Below the pieces are notes generated by a model. It ran no database searches and was not told where the DNA came from. It saw only the letters and a program-made list of their open reading frames with translations. Shown here piece by piece: positions 1 through 11,100 of a stretch of DNA of 64,000 nt. Source of the stretch: Mycolicibacterium stellerae (GTDB lineage Bacteria > Actinomycetota > Actinomycetes > Mycobacteriales > Mycobacteriaceae); assembly GCF_003719305.1 (NCBI RefSeq), contig NZ_RARC01000004.1:186001-250000 (forward strand), read 5' to 3'. Every line of letters begins with the position of its first letter. Position 1 is the first letter of the stretch. The translations under genes and the position numbers were made by a program.

Positions 1-61
1 AGACAAGCCCGGCGCGTCGCCGGAGCCGATGCGGCGGCGACATTCGAGTCAGCGTGGACAC
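1..61 (-). CDS. Start of a probable ABC transporter permease (partial)
   Basis: An open frame begins with GTG at 61, with an in-frame ATG at 43, and runs off the left edge. The residues start STLTRMSPPHRLRRRAG. A basic stretch before a first membrane span is usual for permease subunits. It lies 21 bp downstream of the substrate-binding protein gene in the same direction, where polyamine-type importers normally encode permeases. The call rests mainly on position, because no membrane segment is inside the window. Confidence 0.35.
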   Translation of the reverse strand, partial: MSTLTRMSPPHRLRRRAGLV

Positions 62-81
62 CGAGATCGGAGCGGCCTCTG

Positions 82-1266
82 TTACCCCTTGATCTGCTGC
101 CACTTGGTGACCCACTCGTCGTAGGTCGTGCAGTTGTCACCGCTGCCGTCGACACAGTTCTTCTGTGGCGTCGTCCAGTAGTGGATCTGCGCCGCGTAGT
201 CGGCGTCCGTCGCGTGGAAGATGTCGCAGAAGTCCTTCTCGGTGGTGTACTCGCACGCCTTGGTCTGGCCCGGTGCCTCGCCGAAGTATTCGGCCACCTG
301 CGCGTTGATCTTCGGTGACGTGATCCAGTCCATCCACTTGTACATGCAGTTCGGATGCGCGGCCTTCGACGAGATCATCCAGGTGTCAGACCATCCCGTG
401 GCACCCTCCTTCGGAAGCACGGTGTTGACCTGGACCTTGTTGTCGGTGCCGATCAGGTTGGCGATCACCTGCCAGGTGGTGCCGATCACCGACGTGCCGG
501 ACTCGAACGCCTGCACCTCTTTGGTGTAGTCCGACCAATACTCGCTGACGTTCTCGCGCTGCTTCTTGAGCAATTCGGCTGCGGCGTCAAGCTGCTGCGA
601 GGTGAGCGAGTACGGATCCTTGATGCCCAACTCCGGCTTCGACTTCATCAGATACAGCGCCGCATCGGCGATGTAGATGGGGGAGTCGTATGCGGTCACC
701 TTGCCCTTGTATTTGTCGGCGCCATCGAACACCGCACCCCATGAGTTCGGCGCGTCACGCACGACGTCGAGGTTGTACATCAACAGGTTGGCGCCCCAAC
801 CGTGGGGGATGCCGTACATCTGGCCGTCGACCGAGTTCCACGACTTGTCCTTGAGGAAGTCGGAGATCGTCGCGTAGCTCGGCACCAGGTCGGTGTTCAC
901 CGGCGCGACGTCGCCCGCGTAGATCAGCCGCAGCGTCGCGTCACCCGAAGCCGACACCCCGTCGTACTGCCCGGTGCGCATCAGCTGGACCATCTCGTCG
1001 GATGTGTTGCCCAGCTTGACGTTCACCTGACAGCCGGTCTCCTTCTCAAATGGCGTCACCCAGTCGACGGTCTTGTCGTTGGAGCCGTCCTCGGCATAGC
1101 CGGCCCACGCGATGAGGTTGAGCTCACCTTCGCCGTCACCGATCGAGCTCAGCTTCTCGAGCTTCGGCGGGGCCTCACCCGTGCCGGACTCCTCGGAGCC
1201 CGAACACCCGACGATCAGCGCGGCGCACGCGCCGAGCACAAGACCCATCCGGACGGTTGCTTTCAT
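82..1266 (-). CDS. ABC transporter substrate-binding lipoprotein, spermidine/putrescine (PotD) type
   Basis: 394-residue extracytoplasmic solute-binding protein of the polyamine/PotD-like family. It should capture a small cationic or polyamine-like solute outside the membrane and deliver it to the permeases. The N-terminus has a lipoprotein signal: a basic start, a hydrophobic stretch and a lipobox ending LIVGC around residue 20. The mature part contains the family-like segments LNLIAWAGYAED and GIPHGWGANLLMYN. The ATG at 1266 places the lipobox correctly; an open frame continues upstream but is the shadow of the ATPase gene. It starts 2 bp after the ATPase gene ends, so the two are translationally close and in one operon. 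The exact substrate cannot be read from sequence. Confidence 0.88.
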   Translation of the reverse strand: MKATVRMGLVLGACAALIVGCSGSEESGTGEAPPKLEKLSSIGDGEGELNLIAWAGYAEDGSNDKTVDWVTPFEKETGCQVNVKLGNTSDEMVQLMRTGQYDGVSASGDATLRLIYAGDVAPVNTDLVPSYATISDFLKDKSWNSVDGQMYGIPHGWGANLLMYNLDVVRDAPNSWGAVFDGADKYKGKVTAYDSPIYIADAALYLMKSKPELGIKDPYSLTSQQLDAAAELLKKQRENVSEYWSDYTKEVQAFESGTSVIGTTWQVIANLIGTDNKVQVNTVLPKEGATGWSDTWMISSKAAHPNCMYKWMDWITSPKINAQVAEYFGEAPGQTKACEYTTEKDFCDIFHATDADYAAQIHYWTTPQKNCVDGSGDNCTTYDEWVTKWQQIKG

Positions 1267-1268
1267 GG

Positions 1269-2366
1269 CTACTCCTCGTTTGACAGTTGATGAAGGGCTT
1301 TTTCGGGCCACGCCAACGTGATTGGGGTGCCATGCGTAAGGTCCGGCGGCAACCAGGTGCTGGCCGTGAGCACGGTCGCGGTCAGGGTGATCCCCGAGGG
1401 GGTCGACGCGGCGATCTTCGTGGTCGGGCCGGCGTAGATGACCTCGAGGACCGTCGCGTCCACCGTTCGGACGCCGGATACCGGATCGGTGCCCGGTGCG
1501 AAGACCGCGATACGTTCGGGCCGCACGACGAACGTGCCCGGTCGGCCGACGAGTGCCTGCGCGTCGGGTCCGTCGAGCACGTTTGAGGTTCCGACAAAGT
1601 CGGCGACGAACCGGTTCGCCGGGTTCTCGTAGACGTCGCGGGCCTTGCCGATCTGTTCGATGCGGCCGTTGTTGAACACCGCCAGCCGGTCGCACAGGGT
1701 CAGGGCCTCGTCCTGATCGTGGGTCACGATGACGAATGTGATGCCGACCTCGCGCTGGATCTCCTTCAGCTCGATCTGCATCTGTTCGCGCAGTTTGAGA
1801 TCGAGTGCGCCGAGGGGCTCGTCGAGCAGCAGCACCCGGGGACGGCCGACCAGGGCGCGTGCCAACGCCACCCGCTGACGCTGACCGCCCGACAGCTGTG
1901 CGGGCTTCCGAGACGCCTCGCCGCTCAATCGGACCATGTCGAGCGCATCCGAAGTGCGCCTGCGGCGTTCGTCGCGCGCCACTCCTTTGACCTTCAGTCC
2001 GTACTCGACGTTTTGGGCGACGGTCATGTGGGGGAACAGCGCGTATTCCTGAAAGACGGTGTTGACGTCGCGACGCCGCGCGGGCAACGCGGTGACGTCG
2101 ACGCCGCCGAGGCGGATCGTGCCCGCCGTCGGCTGCTCGAACCCAGCGACCATGCGCAGCACGGTGGTTTTGCCAGAACCGGACGGGCCGAGGATCGCGA
2201 ACAGCTCCCCGTCGCCGACGTTCAGGTCTGCACCCTCGACGGCGACCACCCTGTGGCCGCGGCCGTCGCCGAACTCCTTGCGGACGCCGATGAGCTCGAT
2301 CTGCGGATCGTCAACGGCGGCAGCGGGATCTACGCGCTGCTGGGCGCTGGCCATCCCTGAGGGCAT
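1269..2366 (-). CDS. ABC transporter ATP-binding protein, PotA-like
   Basis: 365-residue ATPase subunit that would power the importer encoded around it. Visible motifs are Walker A (GPSGSGKTT, about residue 60), the Q-loop segment NTVFQEYALFPH, signature LSGGQRQRVALARAL, Walker B VLLLDEPLGALD and switch histidine VIVTHDQDEAL. The C-terminal 100 residues fit a TOBE domain, as in PotA/CysA/UgpC ATPases. Length is typical for PotA. Start is the ATG at 2366, with AGG about 8 bases upstream; an in-frame ATG at 2354 is the alternative. First gene of the minus-strand operon visible here: ATPase, binding protein, then probable permeases. Confidence 0.92.
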   Translation of the reverse strand: MPSGMASAQQRVDPAAAVDDPQIELIGVRKEFGDGRGHRVVAVEGADLNVGDGELFAILGPSGSGKTTVLRMVAGFEQPTAGTIRLGGVDVTALPARRRDVNTVFQEYALFPHMTVAQNVEYGLKVKGVARDERRRRTSDALDMVRLSGEASRKPAQLSGGQRQRVALARALVGRPRVLLLDEPLGALDLKLREQMQIELKEIQREVGITFVIVTHDQDEALTLCDRLAVFNNGRIEQIGKARDVYENPANRFVADFVGTSNVLDGPDAQALVGRPGTFVVRPERIAVFAPGTDPVSGVRTVDATVLEVIYAGPTTKIAASTPSGITLTATVLTASTWLPPDLTHGTPITLAWPEKALHQLSNEE

Positions 2367-2464
2367 TGGGAGATCCTACGAATTCCGCGGTCTACGCGCA
2401 GCGCCATTAGCGATTTCGGCGCGTTCCTCGACGCTGAGCGCACGTTTCCGCGCCGAATTCGCAT

Positions 2465-3625
2465 TCAGGGGACTGTGGCGAAGAACGCCCTGATGTCGTC
2501 GACGAGCAACTGCGGCGTTTCCATCGCGGCGAAGTGCCCGCCGGTGTCGAAGTCGCTCCAATGGGTGATGTTGAACAGCCGCTCGCCGTATCGGCGAATT
2601 GCCAGATCGGCGCTGAAGACCGCGACGCCCGTAGGTACCGGCGAGGGGTCTGGCAATGCGCGGGTGTGCGTCGTCTCGTAGTAGAGATTGGCCGACGACG
2701 TCGCCGTACGGGTGAACCAGTACACGGCCACATTCGCCAGCAGTCGATCCCTGGGCACGGCATCGTCGGGCAGCTCCTTTGAAGCGTCCGTCCACTCCTT
2801 GAACTTCTCGACGATCCACGCCAACTGACCGGCCGGCGAGTCCTCGAGGCCGTAGCCGAGAGTCTGGGGCCGGGTGCCCTGAAGCCTGAAGTAACCCGTC
2901 ATCTCCGCGGCCCAGGTTCGCGATCTGGCCACCCTGTCGCGTTCGCGGTCGGTCATCGACGCGAGGTCGTCGTCGGAGACGTTGCGGCCGGGGTTGAAGC
3001 CGAAGGCGGCCGCGTTGACGTGCACGCCGATGACCCGATCGGGCGCGAGACCGCCCATCAGCGGACCGATGAACGAGCCGTAGTCACCGCCCTGCACGCA
3101 GTACCGGTCGTAGCCCAGCCCGGCCATCAGCTTTGTGAACGCCGCCGCGATGCGATTGGCCGTCCAGCCGGCCCCCGACAGCGGGGTAGAGAAGCCGAAG
3201 CCGACGAGCGACGGGATGACGAGGTGGAACGCCTGGCCGGGGTCGAGGCCGTTGGCGCGGGGATTGCTCAGCGGACCGATGACGTCGAGGAACTCCACCA
3301 CCGAACCTGGCCAGCCGTGCAGCAGGATCAGCGGCCGTGCGGCCGGTTCGGGTGACTCGATGTGCAGGAAGTGGATCGTCTGGCCGTCGATCTGGGTGCG
3401 GAACTGTGGGTAGGAGTTGAGCTCGGCCTCCTGGGCGCGCCAATCGAAGCCGTCGGCCCAATAGTCGGCCAGTTGCCTCAGGTAGTCGACGGGTGCGCCG
3501 CGCTGCCATGGTGTGCCTGGCAACTGCTCGGGCCAGCGCGTCGCGGCCAGCCGGGCCTTCAGGTCGTCCAGGTCGGCGTCGGGAATCGCGATGCGGAACG
3601 GCTCCAGGGTCAGCTGTGCGGTCAC
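2465..3625 (-). CDS. Epoxide hydrolase, alpha/beta-hydrolase fold with EHN domain
   Basis: 386-residue soluble hydrolase of the microsomal-type epoxide hydrolase group. The first 110 residues match the epoxide hydrolase N-terminal (EHN) domain, with [20 protein letters not shown] and later FLHIESPEP. The alpha/beta core shows the oxyanion segment [12 protein letters not shown] and the nucleophile elbow VQGGDYGSF, with Asp as nucleophile. [18 protein letters not shown] supplies the C-terminal catalytic His region. Such enzymes open epoxides to diols; substrate unknown. I use the GTG at 3625 (TAQLTLEPF); a TTG at 3643 would add six residues. It stands alone, about 100 bp upstream of the ABC operon in the same direction, so it could be co-transcribed with it. 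Confidence 0.85.
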   Translation of the reverse strand: MTAQLTLEPFRIAIPDADLDDLKARLAATRWPEQLPGTPWQRGAPVDYLRQLADYWADGFDWRAQEAELNSYPQFRTQIDGQTIHFLHIESPEPAARPLILLHGWPGSVVEFLDVIGPLSNPRANGLDPGQAFHLVIPSLVGFGFSTPLSGAGWTANRIAAAFTKLMAGLGYDRYCVQGGDYGSFIGPLMGGLAPDRVIGVHVNAAAFGFNPGRNVSDDDLASMTDRERDRVARSRTWAAEMTGYFRLQGTRPQTLGYGLEDSPAGQLAWIVEKFKEWTDASKELPDDAVPRDRLLANVAVYWFTRTATSSANLYYETTHTRALPDPSPVPTGVAVFSADLAIRRYGERLFNITHWSDFDTGGHFAAMETPQLLVDDIRAFFATVP

Positions 3626-3671
3626 ACCGCGATCATGCGGCAACGGCGGAGCGTTCGCGAGAAGGGCGCCA

Positions 3672-3734
3672 CGTTGACTCTGCGCGCAGGGCGCAGAAGT
3701 GCGAGACGGCTAGACCCTCACCGCAGAGTCAACG
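3672..3734. repeat. 13-bp perfect inverted repeat in a divergent promoter region
   Basis: CGTTGACTCTGCG at 3672-3684 is matched by its reverse complement at 3722-3734, leaving a 37-bp loop. It lies between the divergent epoxide hydrolase (start 3625) and the secreted DUF1906 gene (start 3848). That position fits a regulatory site or a 5' untranslated hairpin better than a terminator. No known regulator motif was recognised. Confidence 0.5.
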
Positions 3735-3847
3735 CCGTGCGGCGTACATGCGGGCCCTGCGGCCGCTGGCGTTTCTGAGAATCTTGATGCAAGTGTGACC
3801 AGTGGCGTTGAAGTGAATATTGAGGTTTCTGTCGTACTCTGTGGCAC

Positions 3848-4585
3848 GTGACGGTGCCCAATTCGGCCTCTCGGTCGGTGTCCCGTCGGACGGTCCTGAA
3901 GTACGCGGCCGCGGCCCCGGCGGTGCTCGCCGCGTCCTCGTTGCTGCCGCCGCCGCGGGCGCAGGCTGCGCCGCTCGGCATCCTGCTGGACTATGCGGCC
4001 GGGGTCATCAAGGCCGCCGATATCCGCGCCGCGGGTGCGCACGGAGCTATCCGCTATGTCTCCGATCGCAGGCCCGGCGGTGGCTGGATGCTCGGTAAGC
4101 CGATCCAGCTTCCCGAGGCCCGCGATCTGTATCAGAGCGGCCTGAAGATCGTCTCGTGCTACCAGTACGGCAAGCAGGACACCGCCGACTGGCTCGGCGG
4201 ACAGGACGCCGGTGTCCGGCACGCCAAGCGAGGCTGGCAGTTGCATGTCGCCGCGGGCGGCTCGTATGGCGCCCCGATATACGCATCGATCGACGACGAC
4301 CCGTCATATGAGCAGTACAAGCAGCAGGTTGCGCCCTATCTGCGGGCCTGGGAAACCGTGCTCGGCCATCAACGGGTCGGCGTTTATGCCAACTCCAAAA
4401 CCATCGACTGGGCGCTCCAGGACGGTTTGGGCGCCTACTTCTGGCAGCACAACTGGGGTTCGCCGAAGGGTTTCGTCCATCCCGCAGCACATCTTCACCA
4501 GGTCGAGATCGACGAGCGTAACGTTGGCGGCATCGGAGTGGACATCAACCACGTCCTCAAGCCCCGGTTCGGCCAATGGGACTAA
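3848..4585 (+). CDS. Tat-exported DUF1906 (glycoside-hydrolase-like) protein, Rv2525c homologue
   Basis: 245-residue secreted protein. The N-terminus carries a twin-arginine signal (SVSRRTVLKYAAAAPAVLAA) with a cleavage region near AQAAP, residue 40. The rest is the DUF1906 fold, a TIM-barrel related to glycoside hydrolases: GILLDYAAG, GAIRYVSDR, IVSCYQYG, PIYASIDDD, RVGVYANS, FWQHNWG and VDINHVL. The M. tuberculosis homologue Rv2525c is a Tat substrate next to fas and linked to cell-envelope behaviour. The gene pair order is kept here. Start is GTG at 3848, just before the signal peptide. Catalytic activity is unproven in the family. Confidence 0.85.
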   Translation: MTVPNSASRSVSRRTVLKYAAAAPAVLAASSLLPPPRAQAAPLGILLDYAAGVIKAADIRAAGAHGAIRYVSDRRPGGGWMLGKPIQLPEARDLYQSGLKIVSCYQYGKQDTADWLGGQDAGVRHAKRGWQLHVAAGGSYGAPIYASIDDDPSYEQYKQQVAPYLRAWETVLGHQRVGVYANSKTIDWALQDGLGAYFWQHNWGSPKGFVHPAAHLHQVEIDERNVGGIGVDINHVLKPRFGQWD

Positions 4586-5124
4586 ACCTTACCGATCAGT
4601 AATAAGCGTCAGCAAACTTTCTGGGTTGTCCGACGCCTCCGGCAAGACAAAATTCACCATTTTGTCGCTTCTGCAGCTGTCCGCGAAGCGCCGCGAACAA
4701 GGCGAAATTTTTACATAACGATTTGATAACAGTCATGCCTTGATCTGCACTGTTTGGCCTACTCGACCGTAACCACGTGCATGCAGGACGTTTGTCCTAG
4801 ATGACTTCGGCGGTTGTCGAGGCCGGTGTTACCGAACGCGTGGTTACCCGCGCGTAGAACTCGCCAGTAACCATTTCAGGCGGAAAAATGACGCTTGCTC
4901 TTATGACACTCTTAGTACGGCTGGAGTGTCCGACGGACGTCCACGAAGGCCGCCAGACCGTCCGCTGAAGCGGAACGTGTCCGAGAGCCAGTCGGGATTC
5001 GACGACGAATCAGGTGTGGCCCCGCAGGGGAGCCGGTCGCACAACCCAGACGACGACAGCCCACAGACAACAACGAAGCGCGACACGAGACGTGCGAGAA
5101 GCAGGACTGAGGAGATTACAAAAC
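4586..5124 (+). promoter_or_regulatory. fas upstream region with four GTTAC-type boxes and a 7-bp dyad
   Basis: No gene is seen in these 539 bp. GTAACC/GTTACC cores occur at 4769-4774, 4828-4833, 4843-4848 and 4867-4872. Two of them form a 9-bp inverted pair, GTAACCACG at 4769-4777 and CGTGGTTAC at 4839-4847. Closer to the gene, GACACTC (4905-4911) and GAGTGTC (4924-4930) form a dyad. The segment around 4610-4750 is clearly AT-richer than the surroundings. Mycobacterial fas is known to be controlled by the TetR-type activator FasR through inverted repeats in this promoter; whether these boxes are that operator is inference. The fas ribosome site is GAGGAG at 5109-5114. Confidence 0.5.
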
Positions 5125-8100
5125 GTGACGATCAATGAACATGACAGGGTGTCCACCGGCCGCGACGACGAGTCGGGAGCCCCTCAGTCCAGCCACGCCC
5201 TCGTCGATCGCCTGACCACAGGCGAGCCTTTTGCCGTCGCGTTCGGCGGCCAGGGCAGCGCCTGGCTGGACACTCTGGAGGAACTGGTGTCCTCGGCCGG
5301 TATCGAGGCCGAGCTGTCGACGCTGGTGGGCGAAGCAGAGCTCCTTCTGGAGCCGGTCGCGCGCGAGCTGATCGTCGTGCGGCCGATCGGGTTCCAGCCG
5401 ATGCACTGGGTCCGTGCGTTGGCGGCCGAGGAGGCCGTGCCGACCGCCAAGCACCTGACGTCGGCCGCCGTCTCGGTGCCCGGCGTGCTGCTGACCCAGA
5501 TCGCCGCGGTGCGTGCGCTGAGCCGCCAGGGCTTGGACCTGACCGCGACACCGCCCGTCGCCGTTGCAGGCCACTCGCAGGGCGTGCTGGCGGTGGAGGC
5601 GCTTGCAGCCAAGGGTGCAAAGGACGTGGAGCTGCTGGCGCTGGCGCAGCTGATCGGCACCGCAGGCACGCTGGTGGCCCGTCGCCGCGGCATCTCCGTG
5701 CTTGGTGACCGACCGCCGATGGTTTCGGTCACCAACGCTGACCCCGCGCGCATCGCCGAGCTTCTCGAGGAGTTCGCCCAGGACGTCCGCACCGTACTGC
5801 CGCCCGTGCTGTCGATCCGCAATGGCCGCCGTTCTGTCGTCATCACCGGAACTCCTGAGCAGCTGTCGCGTTTCGAGCTCTACTGCGAGCAGATCGCCGA
5901 GAAGGAAGAAGCCGAGCGCAAGAGCAAGGTTCGCGGCGGCGCGGTGTTCAACCCGATCTTCGACCCGGTCCAGGTAGAGGTCGGCTTCCACACCCCGCGG
6001 CTGTCGGACGCCATCGACATGGTCGGCAACTGGGCCGAGGTCGTCGGCCTCGACGTCAACCTGGCCCGCGAGATGGCCGAGGCCATCCTCGTCCGTCGGG
6101 TGGACTGGGTCGGCGAGATCAGCGGACTGCACGAGGCTGGCGCCCGCTGGATTCTGGACCTCGGGCCCGGCGACATCCTGACCCGGTTGACGGCGCCGGT
6201 CATCCGCGGACTGGGCGTCGGCATCGTGCCTGCCGCCACCCGCGGCGGGCAGCGCAACCTGTTCACCGTCGGCGCGGTGCCCGAGGTGGCCAAGCCGTGG
6301 TCCAGCTACGCACCGACGGTCGTCACCCTTCCCGACGGTTCGGTGAAGCTGTCGACGAAGTTCACCCGGCTGACCGGGCGGTCGCCGATCCTGCTCGCAG
6401 GCATGACCCCGACGACCGTCGACGCCAAGATCGTGGCGGCCGCCGCGAACGCCGGCCACTGGTCTGAGCTCGCAGGCGGCGGGCAGGTCACCGAAGAGAT
6501 CTTCGACGGCCGCATCGCCGAGCTGACGCAGCTGCTCGAGCCGGGCCGCGCCGTCCAGTTCAACTCGCTCTTCCTTGACCCGTACCTGTGGAAGCTCCAG
6601 GTCGGCGGCAAGCGGCTGGTGCAGAAGGCGCGTCAATCCGGCGCGCCGATCGACGGCGTCGTGGTCAGCGCAGGCATCCCCGAGCTGGAGGATGCCGTCG
6701 CGCTGATCGAGGAGCTCAACGACGTCGGCATCAGCCACGTCGTGTTCAAGCCGGGCACCATCGAGCAGATCCGTTCGGTCATCCGGATCGCCGCCGAGGT
6801 GCCGACAAAGCCGGTCATCATGCACATCGAGGGCGGCCGCGCCGGCGGCCACCACTCATGGGAGGACCTCGACGACCTCCTGCTGGCCACCTACTCCGAA
6901 CTGCGCTCGCGGTCGAACATCACTGTCTGCGTCGGCGGCGGTATCGGCACCCCCGAGCGGTCTGCCGAGTACCTGTCCGGCCGATGGGCACAGGCCTACG
7001 GCTTCCCGCTGATGCCCGTCGACGGCATTCTCGTCGGCACCGCAGCGATGGCGACACTCGAGGCGACGACCTCGCCCGCCGTCAAGCAGATGCTGGTCGA
7101 GACCGGCGGCACCGACCACTGGATCAGCGCCGGAAAAGCCCAGGGCGGCATGGCTTCCAGCCGCAGCCAGCTCGGCGCGGACATCCACGAGATCGACAAC
7201 ACCGCGTCGCGTTGCGGCCGCTTACTAGACGAGGTGGCCGGTGACGCCGAGGCCGTCGCCGACCGCCGCGACGAGATCATCGCCGCGATGGCCAACACCT
7301 GCAAGCCGTACTTCGGCGACATCGGTGAGATGACGTACCTGGGGTGGCTGCAGCGCTACGTCGAGCTGGCGATCGGCGACGGCAACAGCACCGCCGACAC
7401 CGCGGCGCCCGGCAGCCCGTGGCTCGCCGACACCTGGCGTGACCGGTTCGCCGAGATGCTCAAGCGTGCCGAAGCCCGCTTGCACCCGAAGGACTTCGGC
7501 CCCATCGACACGCTGTTCAATGATGAAGCGCTGCTCGACAAGCCGCAGCAGGCGATCACCGCCCTGCAGGGCCGCTACCCCGACGCAGAAATCATCAAGC
7601 TGCATCCGGCCGACGTGCCGTTCTTCGTCCAGCTGTGCAAGACACTGGGCAAGCCCGTCAACTTCGTGCCTGTCATCGACAAGGACGTGCGGCGCTGGTG
7701 GCGCAGCGACTCGCTGTGGCAGGCCCACGACGCTCGCTACGACGCCGACCAGGTGTGCATCATCCCGGGCACCCAGGCCGTCGCGGGCATCACGAAGGTC
7801 GACGAGCCCGTCGGCGAGCTGCTGGACCGGTTCGAGAAGGCATCCATCGACGATGTGCTGGCCTCAGGCGCCGAGCCAGTCTCGGTGGTCAGCCGCCGCC
7901 AGGCGCGCGGTGACGTCACCGGTCCGCTGGCCGTCGTGCTCGACGCGCCCGACGTGCTGTGGGCAGGCCGCACCTCCATCAACCCCGTGCACCGGATCGG
8001 TGCACCTGCCAAGTGGCAGGTCAACCAAAACAGAAGTGCCACACATCCGTCCACGGGTGCGCGACTGGAGCTGTCGGGTGACGACACCGTCACGCTGAGC

Positions 8101-11100
8101 GTTCCGCTGTCCGGCACTTGGGTCAACATCCGGTTCACGCTGCCGACCTGCACGGTGGACGGCGGCATGCCGGTGGTCACCGTCGACGACGCCTCGGACG
8201 CGATGCGTTCGGTGCTGGCGATCGCTGCGGGTGCCGATGGCCCCGAAGGCTTGCCGTCGGTGGTGGACAACACCGCAGAAGTGACCGTCGCCTGGGATCC
8301 GGAGAGGGTCGCCGACCACACGGGTGTGACCGCGACGTTTGGTGCGCCGTTGGCGCCCGGTCTCACGCTGGTGCCCGATGCGCTGGTGGGCCTGTGCTGG
8401 CCCGCGGTGTTCTCGGTGATCGGCTCCGCCGTCACCGGCGAGGGGTTCCCGGTCATCGAGGGTCTGCTGAGCCTGGTCCACCTGGACCACGCCGGACATC
8501 TGCTGACCGCGTTGCCAAGGACGCAGGCCGAATTGACCGTCACCGCAACGGCTTCGGCGGCGACCGACACCGAGGTCGGCCGGGTGGTGCCGGTTGACGT
8601 CACGATCACCGATGCCGACGGCACCGAGCTGGCCAAGCTCAAGGAGCGGTTCGCGATTCGCGGGCGCACCGGTGCGCTTGAGCTCACCGATCCGCCGCGT
8701 GCCGGCGGTGCGATGACCGACAACGCGACCGACACGCCACGGCGTCGTCGCCGCGACGTCACCGTCATGGCACCGACCAATATGAGCGCGTTCGCGGTGG
8801 TGTCCGGTGACCACAACCCGATTCACACCGACCGCGCCGCCGCGCTGCTGGCGGGCCTGGAATCGCCCATCGTGCACGGCATGTGGCTGTCCGCCGCTGC
8901 CCAGCAGGTCGTCACCGCCACCGACGGCAAGGCCGTTCCGCCTGCCCGGCTGGTCGGCTGGACCGCCCGCTTCCTTGGCATGGTGCTACCGGGTGACGAG
9001 GTCGACATCCGCGTCGACCGCGTCGGAATCGACCGTGGCGCCGAGATTATCGAGGTTTCCGCCCGCGTCGGTTCTGATCTGGTGATGTCGGCGACGGCAC
9101 AGCTGGCCGCCCCGAAGACGGTGTACGCGTTCCCAGGCCAGGGCATTCAGTCCAAGGGCATGGGCATGGACGTGCGCGCCAGGTCCAAGGCGGCCCGCAA
9201 GGTGTGGGATAACGCGGACAAGTTCACCCGCGACACGCTCGGCTTCTCGGTGCTGCATGTGGTGCGTGACAACCCGACGAGCCTGATCGCCAGCGGTGTG
9301 CATTACCAGCATCCAGAGGGCGTGCTCTACCTGACGCAGTTCACCCAGGTCGCGATGGCGACCGTGGCAGCCGCGCAGGTCGCCGAGATGCGCGAGCAGG
9401 GTGCGTTCGTCGAGGGCGCCATTGCCTGCGGTCACTCCGTCGGTGAGTACACCGCACTGGCCTGTGTCAGTGGCGTGTACGAACTCGAGGCGCTGCTCGA
9501 GGTGGTGTTCCACCGCGGGTCGAAGATGCACGACATCGTGCCGCGCGATGAGTTCGGCCGGTCCAACTACCGGCTGGCCGCCATCCGGCCGTCGCAGATC
9601 GACCTCGATGACGCCGACGTCGTGGACTTCGTCGCCGAGATCGCCGAGCGCACAGGTGAATACCTGCAGATCGTGAACTTCAACCTGCGTGGCTCGCAGT
9701 ACGCGATCGCGGGTACCGTCCGCGGCCTCGAGGTGCTCGAGGAAGAGGTCGAGAAGCGCCGGGAGATCTCCGGTGGCAAGCGGTCCTTCATCCTGGTGCC
9801 CGGCATCGACGTGCCGTTCCACTCCTCGGTGCTGCGGGTCGGCGTCGCCGACTTCCGCCGCTCGCTGGAGCGGGTCATGCCGCGCGACGCCAACCCCGAA
9901 CTGCTCATCGGCAAGTACATCCCGAACCTGGTGCCGCGGCCGTTCACGCTGGATCGCGACTTCATCCAGGAAATCCGCGATCTGGTGCCCGCCGAGCCGC
10001 TCGACGAGGTCCTCGCCGACTACGACACGTGGCGCAACGAGAAGCCGACCGAACTGTGCCGCAAGGTCGTCATCGAGCTGCTGGCATGGCAGTTCGCCAG
10101 CCCGGTGCGCTGGATCGAGACCCAGGACCTGCTCTTCATCGAAGAGGCGGCAGGCGGCCTCGGCGTTGAGCGGTTCGTCGAGATCGGCGTGAAGTCCGCG
10201 CCGACCGTCGCCGGATTGGCCACCAACACGCTCAAGCTGCCCGAGTATTCGCACAACACAACGGAAGTGCTCAACTCCGAGCGCGACGCCGCGGTGCTGT
10301 TCGCGACGGACACCGACCCCGAGCCCGACCACGACGACGTCGCAGACCAGCAGCCACCCGCGCAGGAGGCCCAGGCTGAACCTGCCGCCGCCGAAGCCGC
10401 GGCACCTGCCCCGGCCCCCGCGACTGCGCCTGCGGGAACGCCGCAACCCGACGACATCCCGTTCGACGCCGCTGACGCCACCACGGCGCTGATCGCGCTG
10501 TCGGCGAAGATGCGCATCGACCAGATCGAGCCGTTGGATTCCATCGAGTCGATCACCGACGGTGCGTCGTCGCGCCGCAACCAGCTGCTGGTCGACCTCG
10601 GCTCGGAGCTGGACCTCGGCGCCATAGACGGTGCCGCGGAAGCCGATCTGTCCGGGCTCAAGGGCCAGGTGACCAAGCTCGCGCGAACGTACAAGCCTTA
10701 CGGCCCAGTGCTTTCCGACGCGATCAACGACCAGCTGCGCACGGTCCTCGGGCCGTCCGGTAAGCGGCCTGCAGCGATCGCGGAGCGGGTCAAGAAGACC
10801 TGGGAGCTCGGCGACGGCTGGGTCAAGCACGTCACGGCCGAGGTGGCGCTTGGTACCCGTGAGGGCTCCAGTGTCCGCGGCGGCAGCCTTGGCGGGCTGC
10901 ATGACGGTGCGCTGGCCGACGCCGCGACCGTCGACAAGGTGATCGACGCCGCCGTGGCTGCGGTGGCGGGCCGACGTGGTATCGCTGTGGCGCTACCGTC
11001 GGCCGGCGGCGGCGCAGGCGGGGGCGTGGTGGATTCCGCGGCGCTCACCGAGTTCGCCGAGCAGGTCACCGGACGCGACGGTGTGTTGGCTTCGGCAGCC

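Noticed and set aside
1267..1695. N-terminal extension of the substrate-binding protein
   Set aside because: It lies within the ATPase gene, and the lipoprotein signal peptide begins at 1266.
5116..6855. 579-codon open frame antisense to the 5' part of fas
   Set aside because: Shadow frame of fas; product is Arg/Asp/Gln-rich with no recognisable fold.
8986..10902. 638-codon open frame antisense to fas
   Set aside because: Same codon-position GC effect; low-complexity product and no motifs.
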